Source of the DNA: Chitinophagaceae bacterium
GTDB taxonomy: Bacteria > Bacteroidota > Bacteroidia > Chitinophagales > Chitinophagaceae
Length of the DNA stretch: 6,450 bases
Assembly: GCA_947489175.1 (NCBI GenBank)
Contig: CANLED010000120.1
Coordinates: 1 to 6,450, forward strand
Reading direction: 5' to 3'
The position numbers and the translations under genes were made by a program. Below are positions 1 through 6,450 of the stretch, piece by piece. How positions within the stretch are numbered: position 1 is the first letter of the stretch; each line of letters starts with the position of its first letter. The notes beneath the pieces were generated by a model. That model was not told the origin of the DNA and made no database searches. It saw nothing but the letters and a program-made list of their open reading frames with translations.

Positions 1-30
1 AAAAAGGCGTCAATTTCTTGACGCCTTTTT
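1..30 (-). terminator. Intrinsic terminator of the susC-susD operon
   Basis: A perfect inverted repeat lies 20 bp beyond the susD stop codon. Read on the minus strand, the stem GGCGTCAA pairs with TTGACGCC around a GAAA tetraloop, is flanked by five A residues on the 5' side, and ends in TTTTT at the window edge. This is the classical GC-rich stem plus U-tract. Because A and T runs flank both sides, it could also stop plus-strand transcripts arriving from the left (bidirectional). What lies left of the window is unknown. Confidence 0.9.
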
Positions 31-50
31 CAATATTAAATCGAGTTAAA

Positions 51-1775
51 TTAATAACCAGGGTTCTGCTTCAAAGCTCCCTTAGAAAGAACGATTGCTC
101 TTTCAGGGATAGGATAGAACTCATTCTTAGCCTGGAAACCAGGAGAAGATTTAAGATACAACCTCTTGTTCTTTTCAACAGTAAGGTAAGCATTCAACGT
201 AGTTGCTGCATAACCATTGCCATAACGAGCTAGATCGAAGAATCTGTGGCCTTCCATAGCAAGTTCAAGCCTTCTTTCGAAACGAACTGCTTCTCTAGCA
301 ACAGCTTTATCGGTCCAAGCTACAGTATAGTTAGCGATGTTGTAAACAGCTGGACTGCCAGTAACTCTGCTCGCAGGAGCTGCTGCTCTTGTACGAACTT
401 GGTTAACCAAAGTACGTGCTCTATCAAGAGATCCAACTTCAACTTCACACTCAGCAGTCATCAAAAGAAGATCTGCAAAACGCATAGCGTTGTAGTTTTT
501 AGCAGTCATGTTTCTCCATCCGTTTGCAGTGAAGCTGTTGATGTCTGCTGCAGAATATACGTGCTTTTTAGGGCTGTATGGACCAGCATAACCTACGTCA
601 CGGATCCAGTTACGACCAGGGTGTCCACCCCAATCCCAGAATGGTACAGAACGACGACCAACAGACCAGTCAAGACGTGGGTCAACTCTTTCAGTACCCA
701 AAGTGAAAGGATCAGAACTTGCTTGAGCAGCATCATTCTTTACATCTACATCGTTGTATGTTCCAAACAATGGAAGACCAGTTGCAGATGTTTTGTAAGC
801 ATTTACAAGGTTCTGAGAAGGCTGCAAGAATCCGCAGCAACCGAAGTCACCACCATAAGGGAAGGCAAGGCCATATCCCCTGTTTCCGTCACCTTCTTGA
901 CTTCCTTGAGCAGCCATCTGTACAGAAAATACTGATTCAGCTGTGTTCTCAAAACGAGCGTCAAAGTTTTTCCAATACGCATCCTGAAGAGCAAACTTAG
1001 TTCCACCAACAGTTACACCAGAAGCGATGAGGGTGTTGAAAAGAGTAAGTGCTTCAGCAAACTTCTTTTGATACAAGTAAGCTTTAGCAAGGTATGCTCC
1101 AGCAGCCCACTTATTGATACGACCCAATTGAGATTGAGTAGCAGGTAAGTTTGCATAAGCATAAGAGAAATCAGCTTCAATGAATTTCCAAGCAGCTGCA
1201 GCACCACCAGGGTTACCTGGGTTAACAGTAGTTGTATCGGTAATTACAGGAATGTTGTTCCACATTTTCATAGCCTCGAAATGTTGGAAACCTCTGATAA
1301 ATCTTGCTTCACCTAAAAGTCTTGTCTCGTCAGCAGCAGACAATTCTTTTGGAGCTTTTACTTTTGTTTTACCGATGATTTTGATAACATCATTAGCACG
1401 TGCGATACCATCATAGATAGATATCCACCTTGCATAAAGACCTTGAGTTGAAGGTATTGTGTTATACGTTTCAACAGTAGTCATTGGCGGTTGGTCATTT
1501 GCATCTGTTCCTTTGTAAGCATCATCAGAAGCGATATCACCATATACCCAGTTAGTAACTGGCGTAAACCAGTTTTCACCATACTTAAATTGAGATTCAC
1601 CGTCGAGCATACCATAGGCACCGATCAAAACGGCATCAATACCTTTTGCACTCAACAATTGTTCATCACCATACTGTCCGTATGGAGAGGTCTCTAGGAA
1701 GCTCTTCTTACAAGCCCAGATACCAGTTGCCAACATTACGATGGCAATTGAGATTTTTAAAAATTTATTCTTCAT
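51..1775 (-). CDS. SusD/RagB-family nutrient-binding outer-membrane lipoprotein
   Basis: This is a complete 574-aa SusD-family protein, the lipid-anchored cell-surface lid that binds substrate over its SusC partner. It starts with a lipoprotein signal peptide (MKNKFLK, hydrophobic stretch 8-20) and the lipid-attachment Cys22, followed by KKSFLE, the usual start of mature SusD proteins. The lipobox residues before Cys (IWA) are slightly atypical. Helical TPR-like segments follow: YARWISIYDGIARANDVI (114-131), LLGEARFIRGFQHFEAMKMW (153-172) and GAYLAKAYLYQKKFAEAL (226-243). The C-terminal RagB/SusD signatures are RFADLLLMTAECEVEVG (432-448), ERRLELAMEGHRFFDLARYG (500-519) and FYPIP...KQNPGY at the end (553-574). 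Length is normal for the family and no frameshift is seen. The ATG at 1773-1775 fits the signal peptide and is preceded by an A-rich leader. It lies 39 bp after susC, so the two are cotranscribed. Adjacent Cys313-Cys314 is a minor oddity. The ligand cannot be inferred. Confidence 0.96.
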   Translation of the reverse strand: MKNKFLKISIAIVMLATGIWACKKSFLETSPYGQYGDEQLLSAKGIDAVLIGAYGMLDGESQFKYGENWFTPVTNWVYGDIASDDAYKGTDANDQPPMTTVETYNTIPSTQGLYARWISIYDGIARANDVIKIIGKTKVKAPKELSAADETRLLGEARFIRGFQHFEAMKMWNNIPVITDTTTVNPGNPGGAAAAWKFIEADFSYAYANLPATQSQLGRINKWAAGAYLAKAYLYQKKFAEALTLFNTLIASGVTVGGTKFALQDAYWKNFDARFENTAESVFSVQMAAQGSQEGDGNRGYGLAFPYGGDFGCCGFLQPSQNLVNAYKTSATGLPLFGTYNDVDVKNDAAQASSDPFTLGTERVDPRLDWSVGRRSVPFWDWGGHPGRNWIRDVGYAGPYSPKKHVYSAADINSFTANGWRNMTAKNYNAMRFADLLLMTAECEVEVGSLDRARTLVNQVRTRAAAPASRVTGSPAVYNIANYTVAWTDKAVAREAVRFERRLELAMEGHRFFDLARYGNGYAATTLNAYLTVEKNKRLYLKSSPGFQAKNEFYPIPERAIVLSKGALKQNPGY

Positions 1776-1814
1776 CTTTTTCTTTTTTACTAGTTCGCGA
1801 TTGGTTAGGATTGA
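1776..1814 (-). promoter_or_regulatory. susC-susD intergenic gap with A-rich translation-start leader
   Basis: The 39-bp gap between the SusC stop and the SusD ATG has no terminator and no promoter match. Directly before the ATG, the minus strand reads AAAAAAGAAAAAG with no GGAGG, which fits Bacteroidota initiation, where A-rich leaders are used instead of Shine-Dalgarno pairing. The gap is exactly 13 codons in the susC frame and contains no further stop, so susC and susD share a reading frame apart from the TAA at 1815-1817. Confidence 0.6.
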
Positions 1815-4800
1815 TTAGAACGAAGCGTTGATACCAAAGGTGATAATTCTAGGTACAGGGAAGTTACCTGCATCTACACCCATGTTATAGTCAACCGCTT
1901 GGTTACGATAATCACCTCTACCTGTATTGAAGTTTCCGATTTCAGGATCCAAACCAGAGTATTTGGTAATGGTAAGAATGTTCTGTGCTTGAACATAAAC
2001 ACGAAGTTTGTCAAGACCGATTTTCTTAGCACTGTTTGAAGCTAGGTTGTAACCTAAGCTCAAGTTTTTCAACCTCAAATATCCACCTGGCTCGATGTAG
2101 TAGCTAACTGGAACCTGTCCACTTGCACCATCAGCAGCATTCAACCTAGGAAGTAATTTTGTATCACCTGGTTTTTCCCAGCTGTCATACAATACTCTCT
2201 TGGTTCTGTTACCTTGGAAGGTATTAAAGTCTGTCCAATAACGTACATAGTTAGCAAGATCTCCACCAGCTTTCCAATAAACGAAAGCAGTTAAATCAAA
2301 TGCTTTGTATGTAGCAGAGAAATTGAAACCTGCAATGAACTTAGGATGTGGGTTACCAATGAAAGTCTTATCTTTTTCATCGATCTTTCCATCAGGCTTG
2401 CCATTGGCACCGCTGATATCCTTGTATTTCCATCCACCAAGGAATTCACCACCTTGATCAAGTGCAGCCAATTCAGCAGCATCGTCAAAGAAGCCATCTA
2501 GTTGGTATCCATAGAAGCTCATGAAAGGCTTACCAACAACTGAACGGTTGAATGGATCGATACGAGTACGGCTACCATCAACAAACTCACCAGTAATTGC
2601 ATCAACAGTATTTCTGTAAGCAGAAATGTTAGCGCCAATTTCATAAGAGAAATCTTTACCAGACTTGCCTCTGTAGTTAATGCTTAAATCAATACCATTA
2701 TTAGTCATCTTTCCGATGTTCTGTGGTTGATTGTCAACAAATCCGTTGATTGTTGGATCTAATTCCACAGGGAAAAGAAGCTTCGATGTTTTTTTGCTAT
2801 AAACCTCTAAAGTAACATTCAACTTGTTATCAAGCATTGATGCATCGATACCAAAGTTTGTTGTTCCTGCAACTTCCCACTGAACATCAGGGTTACCGAT
2901 TTTTCTGTGTGCGAAACCTGCAGATGATGAGTTACCACCATTGATAGGATATGTAGTGAAACCATTCTCGTAAGCATACAAGTTAGCAAAGCCGAAGCCT
3001 GGGATCCTGTTGTTTCCAAGAACACCATAACCAATCCTAAGTTTCAAGTCGTTCAACCATGAAGCTGAAGATTTCATGAATGACTCATCAGAAACCCTCC
3101 AACCTAAGCTGGCTCCACCGAAGTTACCAAACTTGTTCTTTGGTCCGAACTCGTTAGATGCACCATCACGACGGAATGAACCACTGAAGATGTACTTGTT
3201 ATTGTAAGTATAATCACCTTTTACAAGTAATGGAGTGTAGAACCTGCTGATGTACTCATAACTTGAACCATTTGGTGTAGGATTCTGACCCGAACTAACC
3301 TGCCAGAAATTACGATCAAATAGGAAATAATCAGAAGAAGAAGCACTTTGTCCGCGACCTCTGAACTGCTTAACCTCATTACCAACTACAACTGAAACAT
3401 CATGCAAATCAGCAAATGTTTTCTTGAAACGTAGTGTATTGAACCATGTCAAAGCATATCCATTGCTAGCATTCTCATAATAGCTTCCTGTACCACCACG
3501 ACCTTCAGAAGTCTCGTAACGTGGAAGGCCAAAACCACTGCTTGAGTTATTCCCGTAATCAATACCGAAATTGCTGCGTGCAGTTAAATATTTTAAGAAA
3601 TCAACTTCAGCATAAAGATTTCCAATTACACCAATTTTAGTGTCCTTTTTATCCTTATCTCTGAAACGATCTGCTACAGGGTTACCTGCGTTACCAAGGT
3701 TAGAACCTCTTGTACCAGCCCAATTGCCCTTGATATCATATACGGGAACAATAGGTTGCATACGAGCAGCCATCAAAATAGCATTTCCCTCATCTTGGTT
3801 ATTGAAACCAGGAATTTGATCAATGAAATTGATTTGAAGACTTTCACCAAGCTTCACCTTATTTTTAACAATGAAGTTTGTATTGCTACGAAGAGAATAT
3901 CTTTTATACCTAGTTTGAATAACTAAACCAGACTGGTCAAAATAGTTCAATCCAAAAAGATAGTTTCCTTTATCAGTACCACCAGATACATTCAACTGAT
4001 GATTCATCATTGGAGCAGCTTGGCTAATTTCTTTCAACCAATCAGTTCCAACTTTATTTGCCTTGTGGATCAAATAAGTTTTGCTGTCATCATTAACATT
4101 GTAAATATCTAATTTGTAAAGGTCTGGATTTGCAGCAGCATCACCAGCACCTGCACCTGACTTAGAACCAGCTAAGATATACTCAGGAATGATTGGAGTT
4201 GTGCTTCCCAAAGGAGCATACTGACCATGGAATACCCTTCCTTGCGCATCAACCTGTCCAGCATTTTTAGCCAACTTCCAAAGATAGTCGCCATATTCCT
4301 TAGTATCCAAAAGGTCTAAACCTTTGTTGAAGAACTGAGAACCATAATAAGCATCATAGCTGATCTTTGGAGTTCCAACCTTACCTCTTTTAGTGGTAAT
4401 GATAATTACACCATTGGCAGCAGCAGATCCATAAAGAGCAGAAGCAGACGCATCTTTCAATACCTGCATTGACTCAATGTCTGAAGGGTTGATTTCATTA
4501 ACAGAACTCAACTGAATACCATCAACAACGAAAAGTGGGTCATTTGATCCGAAAGTACTGAAACCACGGATACGGATGTTAGAACCAGCACCTGGAACAC
4601 CAGACGAAGTTACTGTAACACCAGACGCACGTCCTTGAAGAAGGTTCTCAATGTTTGAACCTGGGTTAGCTGTCATGTCTTTTACATTTACAACTGCAAC
4701 CGCACCTGTAATGTCTTTTTTACGCTGAGCAGTGTAACCTGTTACAACTACTTCTTCAAGATTACTCAAAGTACTTGCCAATGTAATGCTCAAGGCACTA

Positions 4801-5078
4801 GACTGACCAACTTTAACATCCTGAGATTTTGTACCTGTAGCTGAAATTTGCAATACCGCATTGGCAGGCACTGTAATGGCAAATGTGCCATCCTCAAGCG
4901 TTGAAGTTCCAACGTTGGAACCCTTTACTTGAACAGTTGCGCCTGCAACTGGTTTGCCATCTGAATCAACCACCTTTCCGGTGATCTTTTTCTGTGCAAA
5001 TACAACAACACACATCAACAAAGATGCAAGCATCAATGTCGCAGCCTTAGTTGCACTTCTACGAAAGAATTGTTTCAT
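1815..5078 (-). CDS. SusC/RagA-family TonB-dependent outer-membrane transporter
   Basis: This is a complete 1087-aa SusC-family barrel that imports, with energy from TonB-ExbBD, the ligand captured by the SusD downstream. In order it has: a Sec signal peptide (1-29, probable cut after FAQ); a carboxypeptidase-D-regulatory-like beta-sandwich (about 31-101, KKITGKVVDSDGKPVAGATV); a TonB-box-like LEEVVVTGY (107-115); and a plug domain (about 118-232) with LLQGRASGVTV, IRIRGFSTFGSNDPLFVVDG and the family hallmark VLKDASASALYGSAAANG (206-223). A long 22-strand-type barrel follows, with DGKIDEKDKTFIGNPHPKF near 896-914 and YLRLKNLSLGYN near 1000-1011. It ends in NASF, giving the C-terminal Phe expected for BAM recognition. 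No STN signalling domain precedes the sandwich, so it probably does not itself signal to an anti-sigma factor. The ATG at 5076-5078 is the start that provides the signal peptide, and an in-frame stop lies at 5097-5099. The substrate is unknown. Confidence 0.97.
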   Translation of the reverse strand: MKQFFRRSATKAATLMLASLLMCVVVFAQKKITGKVVDSDGKPVAGATVQVKGSNVGTSTLEDGTFAITVPANAVLQISATGTKSQDVKVGQSSALSITLASTLSNLEEVVVTGYTAQRKKDITGAVAVVNVKDMTANPGSNIENLLQGRASGVTVTSSGVPGAGSNIRIRGFSTFGSNDPLFVVDGIQLSSVNEINPSDIESMQVLKDASASALYGSAAANGVIIITTKRGKVGTPKISYDAYYGSQFFNKGLDLLDTKEYGDYLWKLAKNAGQVDAQGRVFHGQYAPLGSTTPIIPEYILAGSKSGAGAGDAAANPDLYKLDIYNVNDDSKTYLIHKANKVGTDWLKEISQAAPMMNHQLNVSGGTDKGNYLFGLNYFDQSGLVIQTRYKRYSLRSNTNFIVKNKVKLGESLQINFIDQIPGFNNQDEGNAILMAARMQPIVPVYDIKGNWAGTRGSNLGNAGNPVADRFRDKDKKDTKIGVIGNLYAEVDFLKYLTARSNFGIDYGNNSSSGFGLPRYETSEGRGGTGSYYENASNGYALTWFNTLRFKKTFADLHDVSVVVGNEVKQFRGRGQSASSSDYFLFDRNFWQVSSGQNPTPNGSSYEYISRFYTPLLVKGDYTYNNKYIFSGSFRRDGASNEFGPKNKFGNFGGASLGWRVSDESFMKSSASWLNDLKLRIGYGVLGNNRIPGFGFANLYAYENGFTTYPINGGNSSSAGFAHRKIGNPDVQWEVAGTTNFGIDASMLDNKLNVTLEVYSKKTSKLLFPVELDPTINGFVDNQPQNIGKMTNNGIDLSINYRGKSGKDFSYEIGANISAYRNTVDAITGEFVDGSRTRIDPFNRSVVGKPFMSFYGYQLDGFFDDAAELAALDQGGEFLGGWKYKDISGANGKPDGKIDEKDKTFIGNPHPKFIAGFNFSATYKAFDLTAFVYWKAGGDLANYVRYWTDFNTFQGNRTKRVLYDSWEKPGDTKLLPRLNAADGASGQVPVSYYIEPGGYLRLKNLSLGYNLASNSAKKIGLDKLRVYVQAQNILTITKYSGLDPEIGNFNTGRGDYRNQAVDYNMGVDAGNFPVPRIITFGINASF

Positions 5079-5208
5079 AATGAAGCTAGATTTGATTTAA
5101 AATTTGGGTTTACTATTACTAACAAAGTTTGAAGTCTATTTTTGGCTTAGGTTAAATACAATCGTTCTCTTAAGGCGGGGCTAATAAGACATGTATTTTT
5201 TACATTTC
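5079..5208 (-). promoter_or_regulatory. Predicted untranslated leader of susC mRNA
   Basis: If the promoter candidate at 5215-5246 is used, transcription would start near 5208-5210 and leave about 130 nt before the SusC ATG. No ORF or Shine-Dalgarno sequence is visible. Near the predicted 5' end, ATGTA and TACAT (5191-5205) flank a five-base A/T loop and could form a small weak stem. A GC-richer island (5174-5183) sits in otherwise AT-rich sequence. I recognise no known riboswitch. The leader boundaries depend entirely on the promoter call. Confidence 0.35.
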
Positions 5209-5214
5209 GCTGCA

Positions 5215-5246
5215 CAAGATTAATAATTTATTAACATCAGCCCAAA
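5215..5246 (-). promoter_or_regulatory. Candidate Bacteroidetes -33/-7 promoter for susC-susD
   Basis: Read on the minus strand, TTTG at 5246-5243 is followed after 20 bp by TAATCTTG at 5222-5215. The known Bacteroidetes housekeeping promoter is TTTG, a spacer of about 19-21 bp, then TAnnTTTG. The match is perfect at -33 and in spacing, and 7 of 8 positions at -7 when the two n positions are counted as matches (C for the first T of TTTG). I saw no better match in the 5079-5455 interval. It lies about 140 bp upstream of the SusC start and downstream of the palindrome that ends the DUF6807 unit, so it would give susCD its own transcript. Confidence 0.5.
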
Positions 5247-5336
5247 TTTTCTATTCCTAAAAATCACTTTTTAGCATAAACTCTTGCTAAAAATATCATG
5301 TAAATTTGACATATTAATATTTTTTAAAATCTAAGT

Positions 5337-5366
5337 AATTGTAAATCAATTGTTTACAATTGTAAA
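5337..5366. repeat. Cluster of alternating AATTGTAAA half-sites, possible operator
   Basis: AATTGTAAA occurs at 5337-5345 and again at 5358-5366, with its inverse TTTACAATT at 5353-5361 between them. The last two overlap to form the perfect 14-bp palindrome TTTACAATTGTAAA (5353-5366). The first two form a 9-bp inverted repeat around TCAATTG, which itself contains the palindrome CAATTG. The direct copies (AATTGTAAAT, 10 bp) are spaced 21 bp start to start, two helical turns. A further TGTAAATTT occurs at 5299-5307, within ATGT-N7-ACAT (5298-5312). The position, about 130-160 bp upstream of the predicted start site, suits an activator site. The sequence is AT-rich, so chance is possible, and no cognate regulator is in the window. 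Confidence 0.35.
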
Positions 5367-5375
5367 TTTCAGTTC

Positions 5376-5453
5376 AAAAAAAAACCTCATAAGTTAAAAA
5401 AAAATTAAAAAAATAATTTTCAAATGGGTTACCTAAAATGATTTAGTTTTTTT
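5376..5453. other. Phased A-tracts, probable intrinsically curved DNA
   Basis: Uninterrupted A runs start at 5376 (9 bases), 5396 (9 bases) and 5407 (7 bases), with spacings of 20 and 11 bp, close to two turns and one turn of the helix. A run of seven T follows at 5447-5453. A-tracts in helical phase are known to bend DNA. Here they sit between the DUF6807 terminator and the presumed susCD operator and promoter. They are too far from the predicted -33 element to act as a classical UP element. No ORF is visible in this stretch. Confidence 0.4.
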
Positions 5454-5455
5454 GA

Positions 5456-5507
5456 AACTTAAAGCCCTGCCGTGTTCCAATATTGGAACACGGCAGGGCT
5501 TTAAGTT
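5456..5507 (-). terminator. Perfect 52-bp palindrome after the DUF6807 gene, probable terminator
   Basis: Two 26-bp arms (5456-5481 and 5482-5507) are exact reverse complements with no spacer. The arms contain the GC-rich core GCCCTGCCGTGTTCC and its complement, edged by AACTTAAA and TTTAAGTT. It begins 31 bp beyond the DUF6807 stop codon, where a terminator is expected. It differs from a standard intrinsic terminator because the downstream side on the minus strand is CTTTAAGTTTC rather than a clean U-tract, and because the stem is unusually long and has no designed loop. It should at least separate DUF6807 transcription from susCD and protect the 3' end of the mRNA. Confidence 0.7.
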
Positions 5508-5538
5508 ATGGCTGATGGAAATTTTTTACTTTGCGCTT

Positions 5539-6450
5539 CTATTGTGCAGCAAACTGCTTCTCCAATGCAGCAATTCGTACTTTATCCAACACTTTTACAC
5601 CTGATGAAATAATCACCCTATATTTAAAGGTCACAGACTCGCCTGGTTTTAATGTCAAATTCAATTCATTCTTTCCATTGGTAAATACCTTTTCTCCCAA
5701 TGGGTTTGCCGCAAACAAACCATATCCCCTGGCATGCCAATTCGTTGGGTAACCTGTATTCGTGGGGTGGTCAATAATCACAATACTGATTGTATCTACC
5801 CCCATTTTGCCATACATCATGCACCAGGATGCTTTCTTACTCCACACATCTTCTCCTTGTACTCCATTGCTGTTTACATAATTCCCCGTCGGAATAGTAT
5901 CTAGTACTGCTTTAATTACTGTTTCAATGCCGTTTGCATCTACAAACTTCTTAGTCTCCTTCGTTGGTATCTGCAACTCATGTGCCATCCTCAATCCTAA
6001 AAATCCATCTTTAACATCCTTAAACAATACAGGAACCACCGCCTTCAAAGTTGTTGTTCGGTCAATTACCCAACTTCCTTCTACCTCACTAAAGGCATAA
6101 CCTGTTGTTTCATTCAACAATGTTTTTCCTGTATGATCCTGCCAGTATGATTCATACCCCAACTTCCCAATCTTACCATCCTTCATCTCTGTTAGCTTTC
6201 CAAACTTAATGGTTCCATACAAATACTTCTTTTCAGCTGGTATGGCAAATGAATTGTTCCAAAAATCAAGTCCGTTGACACTTTCATAATTCAGCCACAA
6301 TCCCAAATGATGCGGATGGTCTGTTGGATCTCCTGGCTGCGTGTTCATCGGAAATCCCCGCGTTATTACAGTTCCATTGGGTGCTGATATTGGATACAAT
6401 ACCTGCTTGGCTATGGTGTCTGGAAAGAAAAAATCTGTGAAAGGCTTTCC
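5539..6450 (-). CDS. DUF6807 ('PmoA-like', PF14100) family protein, 5' end outside window
   Basis: The reading frame is open to the window edge, so the N-terminus is missing; 303 residues plus a TAG stop are visible. A possible TTG start inside the frame (6397-6399) is not credible, because the 17 codons before it (GKPFTDFFFPDTIAKQV) match the conserved beginning of the family, which continues LYPISAPNGTVITRGFP. Counting from the window edge, the motifs are DHPHHLGLWLNY at 44-55, GLDFWNNS at 60-67, and IIDHPTNTGYPTNWHARGYG followed by LFAANPLG at 225-252. The conserved histidines (45, 47, 48 and those in IDHP and WHARG) suggest a ligand or metal site, but this is inference. Databases often call the family 'methane oxygenase PmoA'; the protein has no membrane helices here and is unlike the integral-membrane particulate methane monooxygenase subunit. 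Its biochemical role is not known to me. The SusCD neighbour suggests carbohydrate or glycoside metabolism. The palindrome downstream makes it a separate transcription unit. Confidence 0.85.
   Translation of the reverse strand, partial: GKPFTDFFFPDTIAKQVLYPISAPNGTVITRGFPMNTQPGDPTDHPHHLGLWLNYESVNGLDFWNNSFAIPAEKKYLYGTIKFGKLTEMKDGKIGKLGYESYWQDHTGKTLLNETTGYAFSEVEGSWVIDRTTTLKAVVPVLFKDVKDGFLGLRMAHELQIPTKETKKFVDANGIETVIKAVLDTIPTGNYVNSNGVQGEDVWSKKASWCMMYGKMGVDTISIVIIDHPTNTGYPTNWHARGYGLFAANPLGEKVFTNGKNELNLTLKPGESVTFKYRVIISSGVKVLDKVRIAALEKQFAAQ

Noticed and set aside
246..935. 229-aa plus-strand reading frame opposite susD
   Set aside because: It is the antisense shadow of a complete SusD gene, rich in Ser, Thr and Arg as expected from complementing its codons, and has no family resemblance.
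5123..5130. AAACTTTG on the minus strand as the susC -7 element
   Set aside because: It lacks the leading TA and has no TTTG at the 19-21 bp spacing upstream; the 5215-5246 candidate is better.
5079..5455. Small RNA, tRNA, riboswitch or CRISPR array in the intergenic region
   Set aside because: No cloverleaf, known riboswitch core or regularly spaced repeat-spacer pattern is visible; the repeats present are short and palindromic.
5456..5507. The palindrome as the end of an insertion sequence or an attachment site
   Set aside because: No transposase, integrase, second copy or target-site duplication is visible in the window; its position just after a stop codon favours a terminator.
5531..5752. 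73-aa plus-strand reading frame opposite the DUF6807 3' end
   Set aside because: It is antisense to a well-supported coding region and shows no recognisable domain, signal peptide or start context.
6397..6399. TTG as the start of the DUF6807 protein (286 aa)
   Set aside because: The frame stays open to the window edge and the residues before the TTG continue the family's conserved sequence, so the gene is simply cut by the window.
5539..6450. Methane monooxygenase subunit
   Set aside because: The visible protein has no transmembrane helices, no PmoB/PmoC neighbours, and matches the soluble DUF6807 family rather than the membrane enzyme.

Overview
The window looks like Bacteroidota (Bacteroidetes) DNA, probably from a free-living or environmental lineage such as the Chitinophagales (the order is a guess). 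The reasons are an adjacent SusC/SusD outer-membrane pair, start sites without a Shine-Dalgarno sequence but with A-rich leaders, a match to the Bacteroidetes -33/-7 promoter pattern, and AT-rich intergenic DNA. All three genes lie on the minus strand, so they are transcribed from high to low coordinates.

Layout in order of transcription. (1) 6450-5539: the 3' part of a DUF6807 ('PmoA-like', PF14100) gene, whose 5' end lies outside the window. (2) 5508-5079: about 430 bp without a gene. It holds a perfect 52-bp palindrome that probably acts as the terminator of the DUF6807 gene, a run of helically phased A-tracts, a cluster of alternating TGTAAA/TTTACA half-sites that could be an operator, a good -33/-7 promoter candidate, and an untranslated leader of about 130 nt. 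(3) 5078-1815: a complete SusC-family TonB-dependent transporter of 1087 aa. (4) A 39-bp gap, then 1775-51: a complete SusD-family surface lipoprotein of 574 aa. (5) 30-1: a strong intrinsic terminator closing the susC-susD operon.

The SusC/SusD pair would form the usual outer-membrane 'pedal-bin' importer: SusD is the lipid-anchored substrate-capturing lid and SusC the TonB-powered barrel. The substrate cannot be read from the sequence. DUF6807 proteins are often annotated 'methane oxygenase PmoA', but nothing here points to methane oxidation. A role in processing a sugar or glycoside near a SusCD locus is a more sensible guess, but it is unproven.

I found no clearly new biological system. 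This is an ordinary SusCD nutrient-uptake operon. The points worth a second look are in the intergenic region (palindrome, half-site cluster, phased A-tracts, promoter with long leader), in the codon-use contrast between SusCD and the DUF6807 gene, and in the uncharacterised DUF6807 protein itself.
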